64,000 nt of DNA from Bradyrhizobium diazoefficiens (lineage in GTDB: Bacteria > Pseudomonadota > Alphaproteobacteria > Rhizobiales > Xanthobacteraceae), in contig NZ_JAFCJJ010000029.1 in assembly GCF_018131015.1 (NCBI RefSeq), positions 17,778-81,777 on the forward strand, written 5' to 3'. The translations under genes and the position numbers were made by a program. The notes under the pieces are model-generated. The model had not been told where the DNA came from. It was given only the letters and a program-made list of their open reading frames with translations, and ran no database searches. Below are positions 1-7,982 of the stretch, piece by piece. How positions within the stretch are numbered: position 1 is the first letter of the stretch; each line of letters opens with the position of its first letter.

Positions 1-2
1 CC

Positions 3-743
3 TTCGACTACACCCATCGCCTGCTCGATCCGGCGCTGGCCGAGGGCTTTGTGCCGGAAGCGCCCGCTGTGGCCGAACCCTCGACCGCGCCGACGCCGCG
101 CGTGACCGACATTCTCGGCCGCGACGGCCTGATCGAGCCGTCGCCGCAAGCCGAGGCGGGCGACAGCGTCGGCGATCTCACCCGCGAGCCGCTGAACTTT
201 CCGGCCGATCGTGACCTCCGCCTGCAAAATCTCGCGCGCGGCGACGAAGGGTTTTTGCTGGCGATGGGCTATTCGACCCAGCGCGGCTACGGCCGCAACC
301 ATCCCTTCGCCGGCGAGATCCGCTTCGGCGAGGTCGAGGTCGAATTTTCGGCTGAAGACGTCGGCTTTGCCGTGCCGCTGGGCGCGATCGAGCTGACCGA
401 GTGCCAGATGGTCAACCAGTTCAAGGGTTCAGCGACCGAGGCGCCGTGCTTCACCCGCGGCTATGGCCTCGCCTTCGGCCAGAGCGAGCGCAAGACCATG
501 TCGATGGCGCTGGTCGACCGCGCGCTGCGCGCCCGCGAGCTCGGCGAGGAGGTGCGGGCGCCAGCGCAGGACGAGGAGTTCGTGATGTCGCATTCGGACA
601 ACGTCCAGGCGACCGGCTTCGTCGAGCATCTGAAGCTGCCGCATTACGTCGACTTCCAGTCCGAGCTCGGCCTGCTGCGCAAGCTGCGTCAGGAATTTGC
701 CGAGACCAACGCGCCCGATGCCCTGAAGGAGGCCGCGGAATGA
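3..743 (+). CDS. phnI: PhnI, carbon-phosphorus lyase core subunit (3' part)
   Basis: The gene enters from the left edge; 246 codons are visible and the reading frame is open from base 3. PhnI has about 350 to 360 residues in other species, so roughly the first 110 are outside the window. In the C-P lyase pathway PhnI, with PhnG, PhnH and PhnL, couples a phosphonate to the ribose of ATP and releases adenine. The visible part ends in a conserved C-terminal region containing a stretch ending HSDNVQATGFVEHLKLPHYV. Identification rests mainly on this tail and on the phnJ start overlapping its stop codon (ATG at 740, TGA at 741). Any start inside the visible part, such as GTG 51, is internal. Confidence 0.93.
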   Translation, partial: FDYTHRLLDPALAEGFVPEAPAVAEPSTAPTPRVTDILGRDGLIEPSPQAEAGDSVGDLTREPLNFPADRDLRLQNLARGDEGFLLAMGYSTQRGYGRNHPFAGEIRFGEVEVEFSAEDVGFAVPLGAIELTECQMVNQFKGSATEAPCFTRGYGLAFGQSERKTMSMALVDRALRARELGEEVRAPAQDEEFVMSHSDNVQATGFVEHLKLPHYVDFQSELGLLRKLRQEFAETNAPDALKEAAE

Positions 744-1648
744 ACGCGCCCGCCTACAATTTCGCCTATCTCGACGAGCAGACCAAGCGGATGATCCGCC
801 GCGCCATCCTCAAGGCGATCGCGATCCCCGGTTATCAGGTGCCGTTCGCCAGCCGCGAGATGCCGATGCCCTATGGCTGGGGCACCGGCGGCGTGCAGGT
901 CACCGCCGCGATCCTGGGACCGCAGGACGTGCTGAAGGTGATCGACCAGGGCTCCGACGACACCACCAATGCGATCTCGATCCGAAAATTCTTCGCCAAG
1001 ACCGCGGGCGTCGCCACGACGACGTCGACGGAGGAGGCGAGCGTGATCCAGACCCGTCACCGCATCCCGGAGGCGGCGCTGCACGCGAACCAGGTGCTGG
1101 TCTATCAGGTGCCGATCCCCGAACCCCTGCGCTTCCTCGAGCCGCGCGAGACCGAGACTCGGCGCATGCACGCGCTCGCCGAATATGGCCTGATGCACGT
1201 GAAGCTCTACGAGGACATCGCCCGCTTCGGCCACATCGCGACCGCCTACGCCTATCCGGTGAAGGTGAATGCGCGCTACGTGATGGATCCGTCGCCGACG
1301 CCGAAATTCGACAATCCCAAGATGGACAATTGCCCGGCGCTGCAATTGTTCGGCGCCGGCCGCGAGAAGCGCATCTATGCGATCCCGCCCTACACGCAGG
1401 TGGTGTCGCTCGATTTCGAGGATCATCCGTTCGAGCCCTACCGCTTCAACGCGCCCTGCGCGCTCTGCGGCGCGGAAAATTCCTATCTCGACGAGATCGT
1501 GACCGACGACAAGGGCAGCCGCATGTTCGTCTGCTCGGACTCCGACTTTTGCGAGGGACGCCAGGCCGAAGGCCATCACGGCGCCTTGAGTGCCGCGCCG
1601 TACAAGGACAAGGCGCAGGGAGAGGCACAAGGGAAAGACAATGGCTGA
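740..1648 (+). CDS. phnJ: PhnJ, radical SAM carbon-phosphorus lyase
   Basis: 302 residues, starting at the ATG that overlaps the phnI stop by 4 bases. PhnJ cleaves the C-P bond of 5-phosphoribosyl-1-phosphonate by radical S-adenosylmethionine chemistry, giving the hydrocarbon and 5-phosphoribosyl-1,2-cyclic phosphate. The four cysteines needed are visible: C240 and C243 (CALC), C265 and C271 (CSDSDFC). They correspond in spacing to E. coli C241, C244, C266 and C272, which hold the 4Fe-4S cluster and supply the catalytic thiyl radical. The tail after C271 is charged (KDKAQGEAQGKD) and slightly longer than in E. coli. The stop overlaps phnK by 8 bases. Confidence 0.98.
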   Translation: MNAPAYNFAYLDEQTKRMIRRAILKAIAIPGYQVPFASREMPMPYGWGTGGVQVTAAILGPQDVLKVIDQGSDDTTNAISIRKFFAKTAGVATTTSTEEASVIQTRHRIPEAALHANQVLVYQVPIPEPLRFLEPRETETRRMHALAEYGLMHVKLYEDIARFGHIATAYAYPVKVNARYVMDPSPTPKFDNPKMDNCPALQLFGAGREKRIYAIPPYTQVVSLDFEDHPFEPYRFNAPCALCGAENSYLDEIVTDDKGSRMFVCSDSDFCEGRQAEGHHGALSAAPYKDKAQGEAQGKDNG

Positions 1649-2438
1649 CCAGGATCTGCGCGACACCGACCGGCCGCTGCTGGTCGCCAAATCCCTCAGC
1701 AAGTCCTACGGCCGCATCGCGGCGTGCCGCGACGTCTCGTTCTCGCTCTATCCCGGCGAGGTGCTGGCGATCGTCGGCGAGTCCGGCTCGGGCAAGTCGA
1801 CGCTGCTGCAACTGCTGTCAGGCCAGCTCGCGGCCAGCGGCGGCCACGTGTCGTACCGGATGCGCGACGGCGTCACCCGCGATCTGGCCACGCTGGGAGA
1901 AGCCGAGCGGCGCTTCCTGTTCCGCACCGACTGGGGCTTTGTGCACCAGGATCCCGCGCAGGGCCTGCGCATGGCGGTCTCGGCCGGCGCCAATGTCGGC
2001 GAGCGGCTCATGGCGGTGGGCTGGAACCACTACGGCCGCATCCGCGACACGGCTTCCGACTGGCTCGGCCGCGTCGAGATCGATATCGCGCGCATCGACG
2101 ATGCGCCGCGCACCTATTCCGGCGGCATGCGCCAGCGCCTGCAGATCGCCCGCAACCTCGTCACCGAGCCGCGGCTGGTGTTCATGGACGAGCCGACCGG
2201 CGGCCTCGACGTCTCGGTGCAGGCGCGCCTGCTCGATCTCCTGCGCGGCCTCGTTGCCGAGCTGCATCTTGCCGTCATCATCGTCACCCATGACCTCGTG
2301 GTGGCGCGGCTGCTGTCGCATCGCGTGATGGTGATGAAGGACGGCCGCGTCATCGAGACCGGTCTCACCGACCAGGTGCTCGACGATCCGCGCGAGCCCT
2401 ATACGCAACTCCTCGTCTCCTCGATTCTGCCGCCATGA
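1641..2438 (+). CDS. phnK: PhnK, ATP-binding protein of the C-P lyase complex
   Basis: 265 residues. An ABC-type nucleotide-binding protein with Walker A GESGSGKST near residue 47, signature motif YSGGMRQR, Walker B LVFMDEPTGGLDVS and a switch histidine in VTHDLVVARLL. PhnK binds the PhnGHIJ core and is needed for phosphonate breakdown; despite the ABC fold it is not a transporter subunit. I chose ATG 1641, inside the last codons of phnJ, because the alternative 1590 start lies deep in phnJ and adds a low-complexity arginine-rich tail. phnL starts in its last codon (ATGA overlap), so the two ATPases are probably translationally coupled. Confidence 0.97.
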   Translation: MADQDLRDTDRPLLVAKSLSKSYGRIAACRDVSFSLYPGEVLAIVGESGSGKSTLLQLLSGQLAASGGHVSYRMRDGVTRDLATLGEAERRFLFRTDWGFVHQDPAQGLRMAVSAGANVGERLMAVGWNHYGRIRDTASDWLGRVEIDIARIDDAPRTYSGGMRQRLQIARNLVTEPRLVFMDEPTGGLDVSVQARLLDLLRGLVAELHLAVIIVTHDLVVARLLSHRVMVMKDGRVIETGLTDQVLDDPREPYTQLLVSSILPP

Positions 2439-3160
2439 GCTTTCGAAATATGAGTTCTTCGATGACCGCCATGGTCGACATCGCCGACGCCCAAAAGACC
2501 TTCACGATGCACCTGCAGGGCGGCATCGAATTGCCGGTGGTGCGCGGCGTGACCTTTCAGGTCAATCCGGGCGAATGCGTCGTGCTGTCCGGCCCGTCGG
2601 GCGCGGGAAAATCGTCGATCCTCAAGATGATCTTCGGCAATTACCGTTGCGACGGTGGTCGTATCGGCATCCGCCATCGCGGTGCGCTGATCGATCTTGC
2701 TACTGCCGAGCCACGGCAGGTCCTCAACGTTCGCCGCGCGACCATCGGTTATGTCAGCCAGTTCCTGCGCGCCGTGCCCCGCGTCGCCACAATCGACGTC
2801 GTCGCCGAGCCCCTGATCGTGACCGGCTTGACGCGCGGGGATGCGCAGGCGCGCGCCGGCGAGCTGCTGCACCGGCTCAACATCCCCGAGCGGCTCTGGC
2901 AGCTTCCGCCCGCGACCTTCTCCGGCGGCGAGCAGCAGCGCGTCAACATCGCGCGCGGCTTCATCCCGGACCTGCCGATCCTGCTGCTGGACGAGCCGAC
3001 CGCTTCGCTCGATGCCGCCAACCGCGCCGTCGTGGTCGAGCTGATCGCCGAAAAGAAACGCCAGGGCGTCGCCATGGTCGCCATTGTCCATGACGACGAA
3101 ATCCGCCATCTGATTGCCGACCGCATCGTCGATGTCACCAGCTTTGCCGCCGCGGCCTGA
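2435..3160 (+). CDS. phnL: PhnL, ATP-binding protein of the C-P lyase pathway
   Basis: 241 residues, second ABC-type ATPase of the operon. Walker A is GPSGAGKSS (about residues 53 to 61), signature FSGGEQQRVNIARGF, Walker B ILLLDEPTASLD, and the switch histidine is in VAIVHDDEIR. PhnL is required with PhnI, PhnG and PhnH for forming the ribose triphosphonate intermediate. The ATG overlaps the phnK stop by 4 bases. In-frame ATGs a few codons downstream (2450, 2462, 2471) are alternatives. The two ATPases are clearly different proteins, so this is not a recent duplication. Confidence 0.96.
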   Translation: MSFRNMSSSMTAMVDIADAQKTFTMHLQGGIELPVVRGVTFQVNPGECVVLSGPSGAGKSSILKMIFGNYRCDGGRIGIRHRGALIDLATAEPRQVLNVRRATIGYVSQFLRAVPRVATIDVVAEPLIVTGLTRGDAQARAGELLHRLNIPERLWQLPPATFSGGEQQRVNIARGFIPDLPILLLDEPTASLDAANRAVVVELIAEKKRQGVAMVAIVHDDEIRHLIADRIVDVTSFAAAA

Positions 3161-3171
3161 AGGGAATGGAA

Positions 3172-4329
3172 ATGAATGCCAAGCCGAAAGAGACATTGAT
3201 CGCCAACGCCAGGATCGTGCTGGCCGACCGGGTGATCGAGCAGGGCTGGCTGGCGCTTGCCGATGGACAAATCGCGGAGATCGGCGAGGGCAGGGCGCCT
3301 GCAGGCGCCGAGGATGCCAGCGGCGATCTCCTGATGCCCGGCCTGATCGAGCTCCACACCGATCATCTCGAGGCGCACTACGTGCCGCGCCCAAAAGTAT
3401 TCTGGAATCCGGTCGCGGCCGTCGTCTCTTATGACGGTCAGCTCGCCACGGCAGGTATCACCACGGTGTTCGATTCGCTGCGGGTCTGGCGCGAGGACGG
3501 CGCCGAGGAGGTCGATGGCCGCGCCGGCGTGCTCGCCGCCGCGATCACCAACGCGCGCGACGCCGATCTGCTGCGCGCCGATCACTTCCTGCACCTGCGC
3601 TGCGAAATCCCGATGCCGAGCGTAGTCGAGGAAGCGAAGGAGCTGATCGACCGTCCCGACGTCAAGCTGATGTCGCTGATGGATCACACGCCGGGCCAGC
3701 GTCAGTTCCGCGACGAGGTCAAGCTGCGCGACTATTATCGCGGCAAGGGCGGCGGCATGACCGACGCCCAGCTCGACGAGCTGTTTGCGCGTCGCTTCCA
3801 GTATCAGCAGGCCTATGCCGCGGCCAACATGCGCGAGATCGTGGCGCTGGCGCACCGCTACAACATTCCGCTCGCGAGCCATGATGACACCACCGAGGAG
3901 AACGTCGCGGACGCCGTACGCGACCGCGTCGCGGTGGCGGAATTTCCGACCACGCTCGAGGCCGCGCGCGGCCTGCACCAGGCCGGCATCGACATCCTGA
4001 TGGGCGCGCCGAACGTGGTGCGCGGCGGCTCGCACTCCGGCAATATCGCGGCGGTCGATCTCGCCCGCGAAGGCCTGCTCGACATCCTGTCGTCCGACTA
4101 CATTCCGTCCAGCCTGCTGATGGCGGCGCTGCAATTGCCGGAGCATGTGCCGGCGATCAGCCTTCCGGCGGCGGTTCGCACCGTGACCAAGGCGCCCGCC
4201 GAGGCGGTCGGCCTCACCGACCGCGGCGAGATCGCGGCCGGCAAGCGCGCCGATTTGATCCGCGTGCATGTCGCCGGCAGTGTCCCCGTGGTCCGCAGCG
4301 TCTGGCGCGAAGGAAGCCGCGTCGCATGA
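3172..4329 (+). CDS. phnM: PhnM, ribosyl triphosphonate diphosphohydrolase
   Basis: 385 residues of an amidohydrolase-superfamily protein. PhnM removes pyrophosphate from 5-phosphoribosyl-1-phosphonate triphosphate, making the substrate of PhnJ. The metal-binding HTDH motif (residues 62 to 65, within LIELHTDHLEAHY) and a later HDDTTEE motif are present, and the length is normal. Two close starts exist, ATG 3166 and ATG 3172. I prefer 3172 because the purine-rich AAGGGA just after the phnL stop is then correctly spaced, whereas it nearly abuts 3166. The stop overlaps phnN by 4 bases. Confidence 0.96.
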   Translation: MNAKPKETLIANARIVLADRVIEQGWLALADGQIAEIGEGRAPAGAEDASGDLLMPGLIELHTDHLEAHYVPRPKVFWNPVAAVVSYDGQLATAGITTVFDSLRVWREDGAEEVDGRAGVLAAAITNARDADLLRADHFLHLRCEIPMPSVVEEAKELIDRPDVKLMSLMDHTPGQRQFRDEVKLRDYYRGKGGGMTDAQLDELFARRFQYQQAYAAANMREIVALAHRYNIPLASHDDTTEENVADAVRDRVAVAEFPTTLEAARGLHQAGIDILMGAPNVVRGGSHSGNIAAVDLAREGLLDILSSDYIPSSLLMAALQLPEHVPAISLPAAVRTVTKAPAEAVGLTDRGEIAAGKRADLIRVHVAGSVPVVRSVWREGSRVA

Positions 4330-4913
4330 GCGGGATGGAGGAGGCAGGCAGGATCGGGCCCGGGCGGCTTGTGCTCGTGATCGGTCCCAGCGGCGCCGGC
4401 AAGGACACCTTGCTGCGGCTGGCGCAGGCGGCCTGCACCGACGACCGCACCATCGTCTTTCCGCGCCGTATCGTGACGCGGGAGCCCTCCGCGGACGAGG
4501 ACAATATCGCCGTCAGCCCCGACGAATTCCGCCGCGCGCTCGACCGCGGCGATTTTGCCGTGCACTGGGAGGCGCATGAGCATTGCTACGGTCTGCCGCG
4601 GCAGATCGACGACGACATCCGCGCCGGCCGCACCGTCGTCGTCAATGTCTCGCGCACGGTGATTGCGGCGTTGCGTAAAGCCTATGCCAACGTCACCGTG
4701 GTCGCGATCACGGCGCCGCCGGAGGTGCTGGCGCAGCGGCTTGCTGCGCGCGCGCGGGCGAGCGACGGCAATCTCGCCGAGCGCCTTGCCCGCAGCGTCG
4801 ATGACGCGGCGACGCAGGCCGATATCACCATCCTCAATACCGGCAGAGCCGAGTATCACGGCCGGGAGCTCCTGCGCGTGATCAGGAATGAAGACCGGCG
4901 CGAGGCGCCATAA
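4326..4913 (+). CDS. phnN: PhnN, ribose 1,5-bisphosphate phosphokinase
   Basis: 195 residues with a guanylate-kinase-like P-loop, GPSGAGKDT at residues 20 to 28. PhnN phosphorylates ribose 1,5-bisphosphate to PRPP, returning the ribose product of C-P lyase to nucleotide and histidine synthesis. The start overlaps the phnM stop (ATGA); ATG 4335 is an alternative. The last recognisable phn gene of the operon. phnP and phnO, which accompany phn genes elsewhere, are not found downstream in this window. Confidence 0.94.
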   Translation: MSGMEEAGRIGPGRLVLVIGPSGAGKDTLLRLAQAACTDDRTIVFPRRIVTREPSADEDNIAVSPDEFRRALDRGDFAVHWEAHEHCYGLPRQIDDDIRAGRTVVVNVSRTVIAALRKAYANVTVVAITAPPEVLAQRLAARARASDGNLAERLARSVDDAATQADITILNTGRAEYHGRELLRVIRNEDRREAP

Positions 4914-4923
4914 GGAGAGTGGA

Positions 4924-5535
4924 ATGACGGTGATCAGGACGGTCGAGCAGCTCGAAGCCATCTACGGCGCCACCAATGACGCCTCGACCGTGAAAGTCGC
5001 CGACCACGTCACGCCGCTCTACCGCATCTTCATCGAGAAGGCGCCGTTCGCCGCGCTCGCCACCATCGGGCCGGAGGGCATCGACTGCTCGCCGCGCGGC
5101 GACCTGCCCGGCTTCGTCCGCGTTCATGATCCGAAGACGCTGATGCTGCCGGATCGCCGCGGCAACAACCGAGTCGATTCGCTGCGCAACATCGTGCGCG
5201 ATCCCAGGGTGTCGCTGATGTTCCTGATCCCCGGCTCCGGCAACGCGGTGCGCGCCAATGGCCGCGCCCATCTCTCCGTCGATCCGGACCTGCTCGCCTC
5301 GTTTGAGGTCGAGGGCAAGGCGCCGCGCAGCGTGATGGTGATGGAGGTGGACGAGATCTACTTCCAGTGCGCCCGCGCCATCGTCCGCTCCGACCTCTGG
5401 AATCCCGGCAAGCGCGTCGACCCCAGGACGCTGCCGACGCCCGGCCAGATCCTCGCCGAGATGAGCCAGAACCGGGTCGGCGGCGAGGAGTACGACCGCA
5501 TCTGGCCGGAGCGGGCGAAAGCTACGATGTGGTGA
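4924..5535 (+). CDS. Pyridoxamine 5'-phosphate oxidase-family FMN protein
   Basis: 203 residues of a split-barrel flavin-binding protein. The core stretch RGDLPGFVRVHDPKTLMLPD followed by RRGNNRVDSLRNI is typical of a PPOX-type subfamily of uncharacterised flavoproteins, which I recall as the MSMEG_1061 type. I chose ATG 4924 because a good ribosome-binding sequence (AAGGAGAG) lies just upstream, 10 bases after the phnN stop. That spacing suggests co-transcription with the phn operon, but nothing in the protein itself points to phosphonates. The real substrate is unknown; an oxidase or reductase of a small molecule is the family-level guess. Confidence 0.88.
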   Translation: MTVIRTVEQLEAIYGATNDASTVKVADHVTPLYRIFIEKAPFAALATIGPEGIDCSPRGDLPGFVRVHDPKTLMLPDRRGNNRVDSLRNIVRDPRVSLMFLIPGSGNAVRANGRAHLSVDPDLLASFEVEGKAPRSVMVMEVDEIYFQCARAIVRSDLWNPGKRVDPRTLPTPGQILAEMSQNRVGGEEYDRIWPERAKATMW

Positions 5536-5562
5536 GCCCGCGCTCTCTCGTCTCCCTCGCCC

Positions 5563-5700
5563 CGCTCTTGCGGGGAGAGGGCGGGGTGAGGGGCCTCTCT
5601 CGACACGTGAGATATTCGTGAGACCTGTACCCCCTCACCCGGATTGCATCTTCGATGCAATCCGACCTCTCCCCGCAAGAGCGGGGCGAGGTGAAGAGAG
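5563..5700. repeat. Composite palindromic intergenic repeat, copy 1
   Basis: Outer arms around CCCCGCTCTTGCGGGGAGAG (left) pair with CTCTCCCCGCAAGAGCGGGG (right). Inside is a perfect 10-base hairpin, GGATTGCATC-TTC-GATGCAATCC, at 5641-5663. The same construction occurs at 52446-52583 and 61629-61795. It contains no plausible gene. It could fold as RNA and end phn-operon transcription. Confidence 0.8.
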
Positions 5701-5717
5701 GGCCGGCCGCTTTCGCC

Positions 5718-5804
5718 TCAGTTAAACGCCATCCCGCCGCTCAGCGCGATCGTCTGCCCGGTCATGTAGGCGTTGTCGACCAGCAGCATCACGGCTTTCG
5801 CCAC
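5718..5804 (-). repeat. Repeated 3' end of the neighbouring SDR gene (fragment)
   Basis: These 87 bases match the last codons and stop of the SDR gene at 6659-7390 (its bases 6659-6745), in the same orientation. By eye only about four positions differ, and most differences are silent; one changes V to I. The match stops abruptly at GCCAC, after which the two sequences are unrelated. The fragment still encodes the same terminal residues GGMAFN and a stop. It is therefore a second allele of the gene end rather than random similarity, possibly an attachment-site or integration duplication. Confidence 0.85.
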
Positions 5805-6038
5805 TCCCATAGCGCGGGTCAGTCGTCACTCGTAAACCATCGAATCGAATTCTAAAGAAGTAGGCTTTGTACTTTCTGTCGTAGAGGCCCTCGTCGCATA
5901 GCAGATAGCGAATCTTGTCATCTGCACAAAAGAAGCAACGATGATTTTGCCCACAATCCTTCCCCAAGTCTCTTCGATACCTCCCGGTCAACCTCATGCC
6001 TCAAAACTGAGGTATGGCAGTCCGAATCTCGGCAACGT
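5805..6038. other. AT-richer stretch between repeat and secreted-protein gene, no confident gene
   Basis: This stretch looks clearly less GC-rich than its surroundings. A minus-strand reading frame (about 5810-5997) reads partly like a protein, with CGQNHRCFFCADDK and YDRKYKAYFFRIRFDG, but it runs into the repeated SDR end out of frame and has no obvious family. It may be a gene remnant. Confidence 0.4.
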
Positions 6039-6530
6039 TCAGTTCAGGCATTTTTCCAACAGGGGCGTAGAGGTCCCATTTTTGAATTGCCCGTCCTCGA
6101 CAGTGACAAATTCTCCGTCGGGCGAACGGTATTCAATTGTTCGTATTTTTGAACCGACTTTCTCCAACGTGACAATGAATCGAGACCCGAATATTCCCTC
6201 GCGCGGCTTATCTACGCTGTCCACTTTGACTTCGACTGGATTAATCGCCAACCGGATCTTCTGGTCGGTGAGTCTGGTTGCGCTTTCGATTTCAAACTTG
6301 GAGAAAGTGGTACGGTTATTTGCGAAACGGTTTTTCGCAGTGAGCGTAGCGGCATCGACCAGAGGTACGGCATAGATGAAACGGCTGGCGGCTTCCTTCT
6401 CAACGTCCTTGCCGCAGTCCGGAGACCATGAGCCGATTAGACCAAAATCGTTGAGAGCCCCTCTGATCGTGTCGGCAGATGCAGGCGTACACATCAGACC
6501 AAGGCACAGGACCACTCCTTTGCAGCGCAT
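6039..6530 (-). CDS. Small secreted protein of unknown function in AT-richer insert
   Basis: 163 residues. The N-terminus MRCKGVVLCLGLMCTPASAD looks like a Sec signal peptide cut after ASA, leaving a mature protein of about 145 residues with cysteines near both ends. No domain is recognised. Start ATG 6530 is chosen for the signal peptide and the upstream GGGGGAGAA ribosome-binding site; the frame stays open far upstream only because it runs antisense-like through the SDR gene in another frame. Base composition is visibly lower in GC than the neighbours. The gene lies between two copies of the SDR 3' end, so it probably arrived by transfer. Confidence 0.7.
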   Translation of the reverse strand: MRCKGVVLCLGLMCTPASADTIRGALNDFGLIGSWSPDCGKDVEKEAASRFIYAVPLVDAATLTAKNRFANNRTTFSKFEIESATRLTDQKIRLAINPVEVKVDSVDKPREGIFGSRFIVTLEKVGSKIRTIEYRSPDGEFVTVEDGQFKNGTSTPLLEKCLN

Positions 6531-6658
6531 ATATTCTCCCCCGGGCAGCCAACGGCGTCCAGTTTCACGATGCAGACATTGATTGCAAGTGGCTAACGAA
6601 GCTGCCGAGAGGGACCTCTTCCCACAAGGGGAGAAGGAAGAGCAGCACCGTCTCGCAC

Positions 6659-7390
6659 TCAATTGAACGCCATCCCGCCACTCAGCGCGACCGTCTGCCC
6701 GGTCATGTAGGCGTTGTCGACCAGCAGCATCACGGCTTTCGCCACCTCCTCCGCGGTGCCGAAGCGGCCGAGCGGGATGCGGCTGACGAGCTGGGGCTGG
6801 CCGCTCATCATGTCGGTCTCGATCAGCGACGGCGCCACCGCGTTGACGGTGATGCCGTCCTTGACCAGCCGCGCGGCATAGCCTCGCGTGAGGCCTTCCA
6901 TGCCGGCCTTGGACGCATTGTAGTGCGGGCCGATCGCGCCGGCGCCGCGCGCGGCACCGGACGAGATGTTGACGATGCGCCCCCATTTTCGGGCGCGCAT
7001 CGACGGCAGCACGGCCTGTGTGCACAGGAAGACGGATTTCAGATTGACCAGGATGGTGCGGTCGAAATCGTCCTCGGTGAGGTCGTCGACCCCGCGGGTG
7101 ATGGCGATGCCGGCATTGTTGACGAGGATGTCGATCGGCCCGAGCCCGGCCGCGACGCGCTCGATCATCCCGGCCACGGCCTCGCGCTGCGACACATCCG
7201 AGGCAATGGCGATGGCGCGTCCGCCTTGCGCATTGATCTCGGCGGCTAGCGCCTCGGCCTGTCCGATCCGCTCGCGGCAATTGATCGCCACCGCCGCACC
7301 GGAGGCGGCAAGCGCGCGGCAGACCGCCGCGCCGATGCCGCGCGAGCCTCCGGTGACGAGCGCCGTGCGCCCCTTCAGATCATCCGCCAT
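6659..7390 (-). CDS. Short-chain dehydrogenase/reductase, FabG-like
   Basis: 243 residues. The NAD(P)-binding motif TGGSRGIG is near residue 14, NNAGI follows in the middle, and the catalytic Tyr and Lys are in HYNASKAG. The length and the C-terminal GGMAFN ending are as in classical 3-oxoacyl-ACP-reductase-like SDRs. Substrate cannot be told from sequence. ATG 7390 is preferred over the longer frame because a GGGAGG ribosome-binding site precedes it and the family starts here. The last 87 bases are repeated at 5718-5804. Confidence 0.9.
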   Translation of the reverse strand: MADDLKGRTALVTGGSRGIGAAVCRALAASGAAVAINCRERIGQAEALAAEINAQGGRAIAIASDVSQREAVAGMIERVAAGLGPIDILVNNAGIAITRGVDDLTEDDFDRTILVNLKSVFLCTQAVLPSMRARKWGRIVNISSGAARGAGAIGPHYNASKAGMEGLTRGYAARLVKDGITVNAVAPSLIETDMMSGQPQLVSRIPLGRFGTAEEVAKAVMLLVDNAYMTGQTVALSGGMAFN

Positions 7391-7784
7391 GTGCTGACCT
7401 CCCAGATCGTTAGACTTGTTTGCTGCAGCGAACCTATCACGCCGGCCTCGCGCGGGCGTTGAATTGATCGCGAGATGAATCCGGCTGCGGCTGCTTCCAC
7501 ACACAGAAGCGCCCGAGCGCACCGCCGCCAAATATGGATAGCCATTTCATTGACCGAATCCGCCATTCGCCCGATACTCGCAGCATCGAAACTGCTCCCC
7601 GACCTCGACGCCGCGACATGAGAACCGATCACCAGCGTAGCCCCTGCAACATGCACGACTGCATGATGCGACGCTGTTTCTCGGCGGCCACGGGCGCCTG
7701 TTGTTGTTGCTGATCCCGCACTAGCAACAACCGACCACGCAAATTCCCAAGACAGGAACGCCGAATTCCGGCGAACGAGCAGCC
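7391..7784. other. Intergenic region without a supported gene
   Basis: About 390 bases between the divergent SDR gene and the small protein at 7785. It must hold the promoters of both. Short reading frames exist on the minus strand but have no ribosome-binding site, no conserved-looking composition and stop early. I see no RNA gene or strong palindrome. Confidence 0.5.
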
Positions 7785-7982
7785 ATGTCCCAGGCCAACG
7801 CCTACATCATCGAGATCCACGACCGCGCCGCCGGCATCGTCACCCGCGATGCGCGCGGCTTCCGCTTCTTCTCCTCGGAGCGCCTGTTCGACAGTCTCGA
7901 AGGCCGCCAGTTCCGCTCGGCGCGCGAGGCCGAGCGCGCCGCGCGTGCGGTTTTCTCCGCGCGCGGCCGTCGCCCGAGTTGA
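7785..7982 (+). CDS. Small hypothetical protein
   Basis: 65 residues, beginning MSQANAYIIEIHDRAAGIVT and ending rich in Arg and Ala. A DARGFRFFSSERLFDSLEG segment gives it a plausible folded core. No signal peptide or membrane segment. Not recognised as a named family; I believe similar short proteins occur in related genomes, but that is memory. Its stop and the stop of the convergent basic protein at 7983 are adjacent, so there is no spacer between the two genes. Confidence 0.55.
   Translation: MSQANAYIIEIHDRAAGIVTRDARGFRFFSSERLFDSLEGRQFRSAREAERAARAVFSARGRRPS

Noticed and set aside
689..1702. Long minus-strand reading frame opposite phnJ (337 residues)
   Set aside because: It is antisense to a well-supported gene, rich in Arg and His with no domain, and arises from high-GC codon use.
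6531..7280. Extension of the secreted-protein frame through the SDR gene
   Set aside because: The upstream part reads as an out-of-frame translation of the SDR; the signal peptide at 6530 marks the real start.
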